This document shows, piece by piece, positions 1 through 8,970 of a stretch of 64,000 bases of DNA. Numbering within the stretch: position 1 is the stretch's first letter; the number at the start of each line of letters is the position of its first letter. The stretch is from Bacillus methanolicus PB1 (lineage in GTDB: Bacteria > Bacillota > Bacilli > Bacillales > Cytobacillaceae): NCBI RefSeq assembly GCF_000262755.1, contig NZ_AFEU01000002.1, positions 930,001 to 994,000 on the forward strand, in the 5' to 3' direction. Under the pieces are notes generated by a model. That model searched no databases and was not told the origin of the DNA. It was given only the letters and a program-made list of their open reading frames with translations. The position numbers were made by a program, and so were the translations under genes.

Positions 1-1
1 A

Positions 2-364
2 GAGGATGGCAGCTTAACAGTCAATTTGAACAACCCTACTTGTGGCGACAGGATTCATTTGACGATGAAAGTGGAGGACGGAAAAGTCATTGACGCCAAA
101 TTCGAAGGCGAAGGCTGTTCCATCTCGTTGTCATCCGCTTCGATGATGACCCAGGCCATTAAGGGGAAAAAGATTGAAGAAGCTATAAAGCTTTCTAAAA
201 TTTTTTCGAATATGATGCAGGGGAAAGAGTATGATGAAGATCTGGATTTAGGGGATATTGAAGCATTGCAAGGTGTTTCAAAGTTCCCTTCCAGGATTAA
301 ATGTGCAACTTTAGCATGGAAAGCAATGGAGAAAGGCTTGATGGAACAGGAACAAAATAAATAG
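2..364 (+). CDS. sufU: SufU, Fe-S cluster assembly sulfur-relay protein (5' end outside window)
   Basis: The frame is already open at base 2 and ends at a TAG at 362-364; the internal TTG at 26 is not the start because coding sequence typical of SufU continues upstream of it. The visible part holds the SufU Cys motif NPTCGDR, then the [11 protein letters not shown] and [14 protein letters not shown] segments with the further zinc-binding cysteines. SufU is a zinc protein that takes persulfide from the cysteine desulfurase SufS and passes it to the SufBCD scaffold in the cytosol. It lies 47 bp upstream of sufB, as in the Bacillus sufCDSUB operon, so it is cotranscribed with genes to the left of the window. 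About 30 N-terminal residues are missing because of the window edge, not a mutation. Confidence 0.95.
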   Translation, partial: EDGSLTVNLNNPTCGDRIHLTMKVEDGKVIDAKFEGEGCSISLSSASMMTQAIKGKKIEEAIKLSKIFSNMMQGKEYDEDLDLGDIEALQGVSKFPSRIKCATLAWKAMEKGLMEQEQNK

Positions 365-411
365 CAGAAAGGGTTGCTTACCCTTTTTTGCACAAAGGGA
401 GGAAAACGATA

Positions 412-1809
412 ATGGCTAAAAAAATGCCTGAAATCGGTGATTATAAATATGGCTTTGCCGATAAAGACGTTTCCGTATTCCGATCAAAGCGCGGATTAAC
501 GCGTGAAATTGTAGAGGAAATTTCTAAAATGAAGGGCGAGCCCCAATGGATGCTTGATTTCCGTTTGAAATCATTGGAGCATTTCTATAGCATGCCGATG
601 CCGCAATGGGGCGGAGACTTATCTTCATTAAACTTTGATGAAATCACATACTATGTAAAACCTACAGAGCGTTCTGGACGTTCCTGGGATGAGGTTCCAG
701 AAGAAATTAAACGAACATTTGATAAACTGGGCATACCGGAAGCCGAGCAAAAGTATTTGGCAGGGGTTTCTGCCCAATACGAATCCGAAGTTGTTTATCA
801 CAATATGAAAGAAGATCTTGAAGCGCAGGGAATTATTTTTAAAGATACTGACTCAGCGCTGAAAGAAAACGAGGATATTTTCCGTGAGCATTGGGCAAAG
901 GTGGTTCCGCCTACCGATAATAAATTTGCCGCACTTAACTCTGCTGTATGGTCCGGTGGTTCATTCATCTACGTTCCAAAAGGCGTGAAAGTGGAAACTC
1001 CGCTTCAAGCTTATTTCCGAATTAACTCTGAAAATATGGGACAGTTTGAGCGGACGCTGATTATCGTTGATGAAGGCGCACATGTTCATTATGTTGAAGG
1101 ATGTACTGCGCCTGTTTACACAACAAACTCTCTTCACAGTGCTGTCGTTGAAATCATCGTTAAGAAAGATGCGTACTGCCGTTATACAACTATTCAAAAC
1201 TGGGCAAACAATGTTTATAACCTTGTAACAAAGAGAGCTGTTTGTGAAGAAAACGCTACAATGGAATGGATTGACGGCAATATCGGCTCTAAGCTTACAA
1301 TGAAGTACCCGGCTGTTATCTTGAAAGGGGAAGGCGCCCGCGGGATGACATTATCGATTGCGCTTGCCGGTAAGGGGCAGCATCAGGATGCAGGGGCAAA
1401 AATGATTCACCTTGCACCAAACACTTCATCCACAATCGTTTCCAAATCGATTTCAAAACAGGGTGGAAAAGTGACGTACCGCGGAATCGTCCACTTCGGA
1501 CGAAAGGCGGATGGAGCTCGTGCAAATATTGAATGTGATACACTCATTATGGATAATCAATCTACTTCAGACACAATCCCATACAATGAAATTTTAAATG
1601 ACAATATTTCATTGGAGCATGAAGCAAAAGTTTCAAAAGTGTCCGAAGAGCAGTTATTCTATTTAATGAGCCGCGGTATTTCTGAAGAAGAAGCAACAGA
1701 AATGATTGTAATGGGCTTTATCGAGCCATTTACAAAAGAGCTTCCAATGGAATACGCAGTTGAAATGAACCGTCTGATCAAATTTGAAATGGAAGGTTCA
1801 ATTGGATAA
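412..1809 (+). CDS. sufB: SufB, Fe-S cluster assembly scaffold subunit
   Basis: Protein of 465 residues, the usual Bacillus SufB length and very similar throughout (opening [16 protein letters not shown]-terminal [19 protein letters not shown]). SufB forms the SufBC2D complex on which nascent Fe-S clusters are built in the cytosol. I place the start at ATG 412, seven bases after an AAAGGGAGG ribosome-binding site; an in-frame ATG at 388 would put that site inside the gene. It is the last gene of the suf operon and is followed at once by a strong GC-rich terminator. Confidence 0.98.
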   Translation: MAKKMPEIGDYKYGFADKDVSVFRSKRGLTREIVEEISKMKGEPQWMLDFRLKSLEHFYSMPMPQWGGDLSSLNFDEITYYVKPTERSGRSWDEVPEEIKRTFDKLGIPEAEQKYLAGVSAQYESEVVYHNMKEDLEAQGIIFKDTDSALKENEDIFREHWAKVVPPTDNKFAALNSAVWSGGSFIYVPKGVKVETPLQAYFRINSENMGQFERTLIIVDEGAHVHYVEGCTAPVYTTNSLHSAVVEIIVKKDAYCRYTTIQNWANNVYNLVTKRAVCEENATMEWIDGNIGSKLTMKYPAVILKGEGARGMTLSIALAGKGQHQDAGAKMIHLAPNTSSTIVSKSISKQGGKVTYRGIVHFGRKADGARANIECDTLIMDNQSTSDTIPYNEILNDNISLEHEAKVSKVSEEQLFYLMSRGISEEEATEMIVMGFIEPFTKELPMEYAVEMNRLIKFEMEGSIG

Positions 1810-1819
1810 TGTTTGATGA

Positions 1820-1847
1820 CCGTCTGCCGGCCGGCAGGCGGTTTTTT
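1820..1847 (+). terminator. Intrinsic terminator of the suf operon
   Basis: Perfect GC-rich core CTGCCGG/CCGGCAG extended by CCG/CGG on each side, followed by six T. It begins 11 bp after the sufB stop. Confidence 0.9.
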
Positions 1848-2015
1848 CATGTGAGCTTTCGCCGAGATTTGTTCATAAATTAAATTGCAGCTCATAAACG
1901 AGAATAAAGGGACATAAATCAAATGAAAGACTTTAAATTAAATAAAGCTTATTAGACGTGATTGAATACTCATAACTCCAGCGATATGCTATCATGTTGT
2001 ATGAGAGGTGTTTCC

Positions 2016-2839
2016 ATGATTTTAATTGGCGTAACCGGGTGGGGAGATCATGATAGCTTATACTTGTCTCACACACCTCCAAGGGAAAAATTAAAAGAAT
2101 ATGCAGGACATTTCCCTGTTGTGGAAGTTGATTCTGCTTTTTATGCGATTCAGCCTGTGCGAAACGCTGCAAGATGGGTCGAGGAAACCCCTGATTCGTT
2201 TCAATTCATCGTGAAAGCTTATCAGGGAATGACCGGCCACCAGCGGGGAGACATTCCTTTTCTAAATAAAACAGAAATGTTTCAAGCTTTTCGCGACTCC
2301 ATAGAGCCGTATATCGCAGCCGGGAAGCTGGCGATGGTTCTTTTTCAGTTTCCGCCATGGTTTGACTGCAAAAGGGATAATGTCAACTATTTACGATGGG
2401 CGAAAGAGCAGATGGGGGATATACCATGTGCATTGGAATTTCGTCATCAATCCTGGTTTACACCGGAAATGAAGGATAAGACAATCTCCTTTATGAAACG
2501 TGAAAACTGGATACACAGCATTTGCGATGAACCGCAGGCAGGGCAAGGATCGATTCCGGCGGTTCTTGAGACGACACGTTCTGACAAAGTGCTAGTTCGT
2601 TTTCATGGCAGAAATGTCCACGGCTGGATCAAGAAAAAAATCAAAATTGGCGCGAAGTCAGATACCTTTACCGCTACAATCGAGAAGAGCTGGAAGAATG
2701 GGCACTCCATGTAAAGGAGCTGGAGAAGGAGTGCCAAAATGTTTACGTGCTGTTTAATAACAACTCCGGCGGAGATGCAGCGGACAACGCCAAACAGTTT
2801 ATAAATAGGCTGGCGCCAAGACAGCTTGATTTGTTTTAA
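2016..2839 (+). pseudogene. yunF: DUF72 family protein YunF, frameshifted
   Basis: Frame 1 starts at ATG 2016 behind GAGAGGTG and runs with strong similarity to YunF (opening ILIGVTGWGDHDSLY; FQFIVKAYQGMTGHQRG; VRFHGRN) until about 2640. It then loses similarity and stops at 2714. The missing C-terminal part (YLYRYN..., VYVLFNNNSGGDAADNAKQ, LAPRQLDLF) continues in the -1 frame to a TAA at 2839. Adding one A to the A7 run near 2633-2640 restores one 275-residue frame, so one A has been lost or was miscalled. DUF72 proteins have a TIM-barrel-like fold; no reaction is firmly established. The preserved C-terminus shows the lesion is recent or a sequencing error. Confidence 0.85.
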
Positions 2840-2988
2840 GAATGTGGGGATCGAACTTTTCTTAAAATCTCGAATAAGACACCCATTTATTAGGCGGGAA
2901 ATATTTTGTTCAATGAATATCAAAGGGAAATAAAACATCACAGTAAAAATTTGTACAGATATCATCAGTTAGAATGAGAGTTGGTAAC

Positions 2989-4362
2989 ATGGAAAATATC
3001 CATATTTATCATACAAATGATTTACATAGCCATTTTGAGCACTGGCCGCGTATTCATTATCTCCTTTCAACAAGAAAAAAATGGCACGAAGAAAATGGGG
3101 ATGAAGTCTTAATTTTCGATATTGGTGACCATATGGACCGGTGGCACCCTTTTTCCGAGGCGACGAGGGGAAAAGGAAATACAAGGCTATTAAACCAAGC
3201 AGGATATACGGCAGTCACCATCGGCAACAATGAGGGAATTACTCTTTCATATGAAGATTTGGATACAATGTATAATCAATCACAATTTCAAGTACTTGCA
3301 GCTAACCTTTTTCAATCGGATGGAACACGACCGGACTGGGCGCGTCCGTATATGCTCTACACAACAAAAAGAGGCACACGGATTGGTGTTATAGGGCTAA
3401 CTGCTTATTTCTCGCATTTTTACCATTTGCTTGGCTGGAATTTGTCTGATCCAATTAAAGAATTATCAATCCAATTAAAGGAATTAACGTCTAAAGCAGA
3501 TATCATCATTTTGCTCTCCCATTTAGGTATTAATGAAGATGAACAAATTGCTGAACTTTTTCCGCAAATTGATGTGATATTAGGTGCACATACTCATCAT
3601 ATTTTCCATGAAGGAAAAGAAATCAATGATTGTATCTTGGGAGCTGCAGGAAAACATGGCCAGTATGTCGGACATATCATGCTTGAAGTCAATACAGGTG
3701 AAATGAAGATCGTACGCAAAAAAGCATTGCTTTATGATACAAACGAAATGGAGCCTGCCCCTGATGAAGAAAAGTTTATTAATGATTTATATCAGGCAGG
3801 AAAAGACATGCTGTGCGAAAAAGCAGTTGATTTGCCTGGTCCATTGAAAACGGACAATTTTAGAGAATCGGAGCTTCCTATGATTCTTTGTAAAGCACTC
3901 CGGGAATGGACGCAGGCTGATTGTGCTTTCATAAATTCAGGGCTTATTTTGAACGGATTGAATGAAGGTACTGTCACTAAATATGATTTATTGAATATTT
4001 GCCCTCACCCTATTAATCCTTGTGTTGTTAAACTTTCTGGACGTGAGCTGAAAGAAGTGCTTATTGATACACTTGATTCCAAATGGCCGGAACTGCAAGT
4101 AAAAGGGCTCGGATTCAGAGGGACTTTAATGGGGAAATTTGTGTACGATAAAATATTATTTTCAAATGATGGAATGAATAATTCCATATTCATAAATTAT
4201 AAAGAGATTAATTTAGATGCTGTCTATAAACTTGCGATTCCAGATATGTTTACCTTTGGAAGGTTCTTTCCGGCAATTTTCCGCGCAGAACATAAAAAAT
4301 ATTACTTGCCCGAGTTTTTAAGGGATTTATTGGAGTGGAAGTTAAAAAGAATTTTTCGCTAA
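2989..4362 (+). CDS. yunD: YunD-like metallophosphoesterase / 5'-nucleotidase family protein
   Basis: About 457 residues. The N-terminal half is a calcineurin-type phosphoesterase with metal-ligand motifs in order: HTNDLHSHF (residues 6-14), a GDHMDR segment, TIGNNEG, LLSHLG and GAHTHH. The C-terminal half is the 5'-nucleotidase C domain (NSGLILNGLNEG, ICPHPINP). There is no signal peptide, so unlike secreted UshA-type enzymes it should act in the cytosol. Start is either ATG 2974 or 2989; I choose 2989 because family members begin just before the HTNDLHSH strand, but neither ATG has a strong ribosome-binding site. The physiological substrate is not known. Confidence 0.85.
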   Translation: MENIHIYHTNDLHSHFEHWPRIHYLLSTRKKWHEENGDEVLIFDIGDHMDRWHPFSEATRGKGNTRLLNQAGYTAVTIGNNEGITLSYEDLDTMYNQSQFQVLAANLFQSDGTRPDWARPYMLYTTKRGTRIGVIGLTAYFSHFYHLLGWNLSDPIKELSIQLKELTSKADIIILLSHLGINEDEQIAELFPQIDVILGAHTHHIFHEGKEINDCILGAAGKHGQYVGHIMLEVNTGEMKIVRKKALLYDTNEMEPAPDEEKFINDLYQAGKDMLCEKAVDLPGPLKTDNFRESELPMILCKALREWTQADCAFINSGLILNGLNEGTVTKYDLLNICPHPINPCVVKLSGRELKEVLIDTLDSKWPELQVKGLGFRGTLMGKFVYDKILFSNDGMNNSIFINYKEINLDAVYKLAIPDMFTFGRFFPAIFRAEHKKYYLPEFLRDLLEWKLKRIFR

Positions 4363-4464
4363 TTATGAAGTCAAGGATCCCAACGCGTCATTAGTCATTA
4401 ACGTGTGTGACGCTGCATTTTAATATGATTTTTCTTATTTTTGCGCTACTTCCCTCTTTTGCAG

Positions 4465-4472
4465 CATACATA
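4465..4472 (+). promoter_or_regulatory. Candidate sigma-E -10 element upstream of yunB
   Basis: CATACATA lies 22 bp before the yunB start and fits the sigma-E -10 consensus (CATACANT). No good -35 partner is visible, so this rests on the -10 match and on yunB being a sporulation gene. Confidence 0.3.
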
Positions 4473-4493
4473 TAGCTTGTAAAGGGGGGATTT

Positions 4494-5249
4494 ATGTTGG
4501 CTAAATTTCGCGGCCGGCTGCCGCGGAAAGGCCCGCTGCCTTTTCAATATGTTTTTTTGCTTACTTTTGTGTTTTTCGCGTTTTCAACTGCAGCCGGGTT
4601 ATGGATCATCAATGATGGTATTGAACCAAACTTAAGGAGTTATGCGGAAACCCAAACAAGAAGAATAGCGACTCTTGTTATTAATAATGCGGTTAATAAA
4701 AAAATAGCTGTTGGAATGGGTAGTAATCCTGTTATCGTTCCTGATGAAGGTTCTGAATCACGTATCATTTTAAATAACGAGATAATTAACCGGGTTGCCG
4801 GTGAAACAGTTAATATGATTGAAAAAAATTTAAAGCAAGCAGAAAAAGGATATTTAGAAGATTTACAGACACTGGCAGATGTTGATATTGAGACCGATAA
4901 TACAAAACAAGAAGGAATTGTCTATTATGTCCCGCTTGGGCAGGCTACCAATAATGCTTTGCTCGGAAACCTCGGTCCGCAAATTCCAATTAGGTTTCAT
5001 GCGATTGGTAATGTTGGTTATGATATTAAGACAGAATTTGAAGAAGTTGGAATCAATAATACAGCAATTAAAGTTGTTCTGCATCTTGTTGTCGATGTTC
5101 AAATTATCCTCCCTTTTTCGACGAATGTAACAACTATTATTCAGGATATACCATTAGTAACTGTGTATGAAGAAGGAGATGTTCCGCAATTTTATAATGG
5201 TGGAGGAGGAAAATCATCTCCATCAATTGAGCTGCCAGGAAGCGAATGA
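4494..5249 (+). CDS. yunB: Sporulation protein YunB
   Basis: Protein of 251 residues with one N-terminal membrane segment (about residues 19-41, PFQYVFLLTFVFFAFSTAAG) and an extracytoplasmic remainder, the architecture and length of Bacillus YunB. YunB is made in the mother cell during sporulation and is needed for normal sporulation; its molecular function is unknown. ATG 4494 is preceded by AAAGGGGGGA at good spacing. It converges with the liv operon; the gap holds a palindromic repeat. Confidence 0.93.
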   Translation: MLAKFRGRLPRKGPLPFQYVFLLTFVFFAFSTAAGLWIINDGIEPNLRSYAETQTRRIATLVINNAVNKKIAVGMGSNPVIVPDEGSESRIILNNEIINRVAGETVNMIEKNLKQAEKGYLEDLQTLADVDIETDNTKQEGIVYYVPLGQATNNALLGNLGPQIPIRFHAIGNVGYDIKTEFEEVGINNTAIKVVLHLVVDVQIILPFSTNVTTIIQDIPLVTVYEEGDVPQFYNGGGGKSSPSIELPGSE

Positions 5250-5279
5250 AAAGCTGTGATGAAACATATAAATCAATTA

Positions 5280-5391
5280 GCTGCTGCCAAATAATAAAAG
5301 GCCAGACCCCTCCAATACAACATATAGACAAACACTAATATAAACATTCTATATGTCATTGTTGGAGGGAGCAGCCCCTTATGAGTCAGCA
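5280..5391. repeat. Dispersed palindrome, GACTCA subfamily, degenerate outer arms
   Basis: Inner arms CCCCTCCAATACAACATATAG and ATATGTCATTGTTGGAGGG are intact and end in TTATGAGTCAGCA on the right. The left outer arm has diverged (AGCTGCTGCC). It fills the gap between the convergent genes yunB and livF. Confidence 0.85.
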
Positions 5392-5446
5392 CTGCTTTAA
5401 GATTGTCAAATTACGAATGGAACGAAGCAGATAGGCCTGATTCTTC

Positions 5447-6154
5447 CTAATGACCTCCCAAGTATGCCATTCGGACTTGATCGCTTTCGTTCAATTCTTT
5501 TGCCGAACCAGATAATACGACCCGCCCCGTTTCGATTACATATGCCCGATTGGCTATTGACAGTGCCATATGAGCATTTTGTTCAACAAGCAGTATCGTC
5601 GTACCATTTGAATTGATTTCTTCGATAATGCGAAAGATCGTTTTTACGAGCAGCGGTGCAAGGCCCATAGACGGCTCGTCTAAAAGAAGGAGCTTTGGCC
5701 GTGCCATTAAGGCGCGCCCCATTGCAAGCATTTGCTGTTCTCCGCCTGATAAAGTACCGGCCTGCTGCTTGCGGCGTTCATGCAAGCGGGGGAACAATTC
5801 ATACACTTTTTTAAAATCTTCTTGAATGCCTTGTTTATCTTTACGCAAAAACGCACCTAATTCAAGATTTTCCTCAACACTCATATTGGAGAAAACCCTT
5901 CGGCCTTCAGGTACATGGGAAATTCCCAGCTTTACGATCGTTTGGGCAGGCTTTCCGGAAATGGATTGGCCTGCAAATAAGATATCTCCCTGTTTTGGTT
6001 TCAGCAAACCTGAAATTGCCTTTAACAAAGTGCTTTTTCCCGCACCGTTTGCTCCTATAAGAGTTACGATTTCTCCTTGATGAATTTCAAGGGACACTCC
6101 TTTTAGCGCCTGAATATTTCCATAATAAACATTTATTCCCTCAACTTTTAGCAT
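5447..6154 (-). CDS. livF: LivF, branched-chain amino acid ABC transporter ATPase
   Basis: 235 residues. Walker A GANGAGKST (residues 33-41), ABC signature LSGGEQQMLAMGRALM, Walker B LLLLDEPSMGL and the switch-histidine region LLVEQN give a complete ABC ATPase of the LivF type. It would energise high-affinity uptake of leucine, isoleucine, valine or related amino acids with LivG, LivH, LivM and the binding protein. The start overlaps the livG stop by one base (TAATG) and uses the GAGGAGGT inside the end of livG, a sign of translational coupling. Last gene of the operon. Confidence 0.93.
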   Translation of the reverse strand: MLKVEGINVYYGNIQALKGVSLEIHQGEIVTLIGANGAGKSTLLKAISGLLKPKQGDILFAGQSISGKPAQTIVKLGISHVPEGRRVFSNMSVEENLELGAFLRKDKQGIQEDFKKVYELFPRLHERRKQQAGTLSGGEQQMLAMGRALMARPKLLLLDEPSMGLAPLLVKTIFRIIEEINSNGTTILLVEQNAHMALSIANRAYVIETGRVVLSGSAKELNESDQVRMAYLGGH

Positions 6155-6933
6155 TATGATACCTCCTCGCCTAGATACGCCTCAATTACTTTCGGGTTAT
6201 TCTTAATTTCCTCCGGCGTTCCCTGGGCGATCAATTGACCGTGATCAAGTACATAAATGTGTTCACAAACTCCCATAACTAGCTGCATGTCATGCTCAAT
6301 CAGTAAAACAGTCAAATCAAATCGTTCACGGATAAAAGCAATTAAATTCATGAGATCTTTTGTTTCCTGAGGATTCATTCCCGCTGCAGGTTCATCCAGA
6401 AGGAGTAATTTTGGATGTGCCGCAAGTGCCCGGGCAATTTCCAGACGTCTCTGCTGCCCATAAGGAAGATTTTTCGCTTTTTCATATTTGTAGTTTTCCA
6501 AATTAAAAATTTTTAAGAATTCTATTGCTTTCTTTTCCATCTCTTTTTCCCCCGAAAAGTGGGAAGGCAAACGAAAAATGGAACTTAAAATGGAATGCTT
6601 CGCAAGAGAATGATAAGCAATTTTAACATTATCTAAAACAGTGAGTTCAGAGAACAGGCGAATATTTTGAAACGTCCGGCTGATCCCTTTGCGGGTAATT
6701 TTATAAGGAGGCAATCCGTTCAACTTTTCTCCATTTAAAAAAATACTGCCTTCTGTCGGTACGTATACACCTGTCAAAAGGTTAAAAAAGGTCGTTTTAC
6801 CCGCTCCATTCGGTCCGATCAAGCCGACAAGTTTTCCTTTTTCTATTTCAATATTAACGTCGGAAACAGCCTTTAAACCACCAAACTGAATCCCCGCGTT
6901 TTGAACTTTAAGCAACGGTGTGTTTGCTGCCAT
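6154..6933 (-). CDS. livG: LivG, branched-chain amino acid ABC transporter ATPase
   Basis: 259 residues from ATG 6933. Walker A GPNGAGKTT, signature LPYGQQRRLEIARALA and Walker B LLLLDEPAAGMNPQE are all present; the modified signature LPYGQQRRLE is typical of LivG. I prefer ATG 6933 to the upstream in-frame ATG at 6951 because AAGGGGG sits nine bases before it. The start lies inside the last 26 bases of livM, so the two genes are translationally linked. Confidence 0.93.
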   Translation of the reverse strand: MAANTPLLKVQNAGIQFGGLKAVSDVNIEIEKGKLVGLIGPNGAGKTTFFNLLTGVYVPTEGSIFLNGEKLNGLPPYKITRKGISRTFQNIRLFSELTVLDNVKIAYHSLAKHSILSSIFRLPSHFSGEKEMEKKAIEFLKIFNLENYKYEKAKNLPYGQQRRLEIARALAAHPKLLLLDEPAAGMNPQETKDLMNLIAFIRERFDLTVLLIEHDMQLVMGVCEHIYVLDHGQLIAQGTPEEIKNNPKVIEAYLGEEVS

Positions 6934-7882
6934 TCCCTGTTCCCCCTTCAACAGCTTTCTGTTTTTTGAAGAACGATGTCAATTCCTTATTCCCCATCAA
7001 ACCTTGCGGGCGGTAAAGCATCGTTACCACAAGCACAAGACTGTAAATGATCATTCTCGTTTCCGGATAATCTTGAAGAAATGTAGATACAATTGTCAGT
7101 AAAATGGCCGCAATGACAGATCCTGACAAACTGCCCAATCCGCCGAGAACGACAAAAATCAAAATGTCAAATGATTTTAAAAATCCGAAATTTGTCGGCT
7201 GGATAATATAGAAATTATGGGCGTATAGACCGCCTGCAATGCCGGCAAAAAAGGAACCGATTACAAATGCGGCTACCTTATAATAAGTTGTGTTAATTCC
7301 CATTGCATCTGCAGCAATCTCATTCTCACGAATGGATAGGCATGCTCGTCCGTGCGTTGAATTTGTAAAGTTGGCAATTGCTAAAATGGTAAAAAGCATT
7401 CCTCCGAACACCCATGGCCATGTAGCAAGATGGGATACCTGCATTCCGCTTGCTCCGCCGACATAATTAATATTCAAGAGAGAAATTCGGACAATTTCAC
7501 CAAAACCAAGTGTTGCAATTGCTAAGTAGTCTCCTTTCAAGCGGAGAGTTGGAATTCCGATAATAAGTCCCGCCAAGCCGGCAACGATCCCGCCACCTAA
7601 TAAAGCAAGTCCAAATGGCAGTTGGAATTTCATTGTCATAATGGCTGAAGCGTAAGCTCCTACCGCAAGAAAGCCTGCATGGCCAATGGAAAACTGTCCG
7701 GTAATTCCGATGATAAGATGAAGACTGACTGCAAGAATAATGTTGATTGCAATTAAGAATAAAGTATTTTCATAAAAAGGATTTAAATACTGACCTGTGA
7801 TTAAGAGCTGTACAGCTAAAAATAATGCAAGGGACAGTATAATCGAGAGCCAAAATCCTTTTGATTGCTTGATGATTGCCAT
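6908..7882 (-). CDS. livM: LivM, branched-chain amino acid ABC permease
   Basis: 324 residues with about nine hydrophobic membrane segments and the LivM hallmark GIPTLRLKGDYLAIATLGFGE near residues 109-129. It forms the membrane channel with LivH. The start has GGGGG about ten bases upstream. Middle gene of the five-gene liv cluster. Confidence 0.93.
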   Translation of the reverse strand: MAIIKQSKGFWLSIILSLALFLAVQLLITGQYLNPFYENTLFLIAINIILAVSLHLIIGITGQFSIGHAGFLAVGAYASAIMTMKFQLPFGLALLGGGIVAGLAGLIIGIPTLRLKGDYLAIATLGFGEIVRISLLNINYVGGASGMQVSHLATWPWVFGGMLFTILAIANFTNSTHGRACLSIRENEIAADAMGINTTYYKVAAFVIGSFFAGIAGGLYAHNFYIIQPTNFGFLKSFDILIFVVLGGLGSLSGSVIAAILLTIVSTFLQDYPETRMIIYSLVLVVTMLYRPQGLMGNKELTSFFKKQKAVEGGTGNGSKHTVA

Positions 7883-7896
7883 TGTAACGTTTCCCC

Positions 7897-8775
7897 CTAA
7901 ACTTTTTCTCTTATATTTTTTCCGAATATACCGGACGGACGGAAAATTAGAATAAGGATTAGAACGACAAAGGCCACTCCATCACGCCAGAGGGAATATC
8001 CAGATGCACTTACGAAGGCTTCAACAATCCCAAGTACAAGACCTCCGACCATGGCTCCCGGAATAATTCCGATCCCGCCTAATACCGCAGCAACGAAGGC
8101 TTTTAAACCAGGAATAATCCCCATTAGAGGTTCAATTTTTACATAGTACGTACCAAAAATGACACCTGCGGCTCCGGCGAGTGCAGAACCGATTGCGAAA
8201 GTTGCAGAAATCGTCTTATCTACGTTGATGCCCATTAATTTGGCAGCATCAGAATCGTGAGACACTGCACGCATCGCTTTTCCGATTTTCGTTTTATGAA
8301 CAATAAATTGAAGCAAAATCATTAAAAAGACAGAAACGCCTAAAATGAATAATGATTGACTGTTAATGGATATTCCAAAAAAGTCAAGTTTTTTTGCAGG
8401 AAGAACATCTCCCGGATATGCTTCGGGCTGTGCACCCCGCAAATAAATCGTACCGTATTCCAAGAATAAGGAAACACCGATTGCAGTAATAAGCGCTGCG
8501 ATCCTCGTCGCGTTTCTCAACGGTTTATATGCAATCCGTTCAATTAATACTCCAAAAATAGAGCATACAACCATTGATAAAATTAATGAGGGAAAAAAGC
8601 CGAGTTCCAGTATCGTAATCGAATAGAACCCAACGAATGCACCGATCATAAATATGTCACCATGAGCAAAGTTGATCAGTTTAACGATTCCGTAAACCAT
8701 CGTATAACCGAGTGCAATAAGTGCATAAATACTGCCGAGTGATATGCCGTTTACCAATTGTTGAATGAATTCCAT
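7897..8775 (-). CDS. livH: LivH, branched-chain amino acid ABC permease
   Basis: 292 residues. It opens with the LivH motif QQLVNGISLGSIYALIALGY and contains LINFAHGDIFMIGAF and GLKAFVAAVLGGIG, all typical of LivH. It has about eight membrane segments and pairs with LivM. It is separated from livK by a 120-bp palindromic repeat, so livHMGF may be expressed at a lower level than the binding protein gene. Confidence 0.93.
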   Translation of the reverse strand: MEFIQQLVNGISLGSIYALIALGYTMVYGIVKLINFAHGDIFMIGAFVGFYSITILELGFFPSLILSMVVCSIFGVLIERIAYKPLRNATRIAALITAIGVSLFLEYGTIYLRGAQPEAYPGDVLPAKKLDFFGISINSQSLFILGVSVFLMILLQFIVHKTKIGKAMRAVSHDSDAAKLMGINVDKTISATFAIGSALAGAAGVIFGTYYVKIEPLMGIIPGLKAFVAAVLGGIGIIPGAMVGGLVLGIVEAFVSASGYSLWRDGVAFVVLILILIFRPSGIFGKNIREKV

Positions 8776-8836
8776 TTTCTCACTCTCCTGACAGATCTAA
8801 TTGACGTACATTTTCTGGTTTTCTCTTGAAAATCTA

Positions 8837-8955
8837 GAGGCTGTCTCATAAGGGTCTGGCCCCATGTGTATTATCAATATATAGCACAATTATCCAACAT
8901 TATGTCCTATATATTGTGTTATGGGGTCTGACCCTTAGGCTTTTGAGACAGCCTC
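8837..8955. repeat. Dispersed palindrome, TGTCTC subfamily, complete copy
   Basis: Outer arms GAGGCTGTCTCATAAGGG and GACCCTTAGGCTTTTGAGACAGCCTC are paired in part (GAGGCTGTCTC/GAGACAGCCTC), with GGTCTG-type middle arms and inner arms CAATATATAG/CTATATATTG. It lies downstream of livK and upstream of livH, where it could attenuate read-through from livK. Confidence 0.92.
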
Positions 8956-8970
8956 GTTTTGAAACTTTAT

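Noticed and set aside
961-1543. Open frames antisense to sufB and similar frames opposite other long genes
   Set aside because: No ribosome-binding sites and the coding strand is fully explained by conserved genes.
4385-4414. GCGTCA/TGACGC inverted repeat between yunD and yunB
   Set aside because: Six-base stem, 18-base loop and only a short T-run; too weak for a terminator call.
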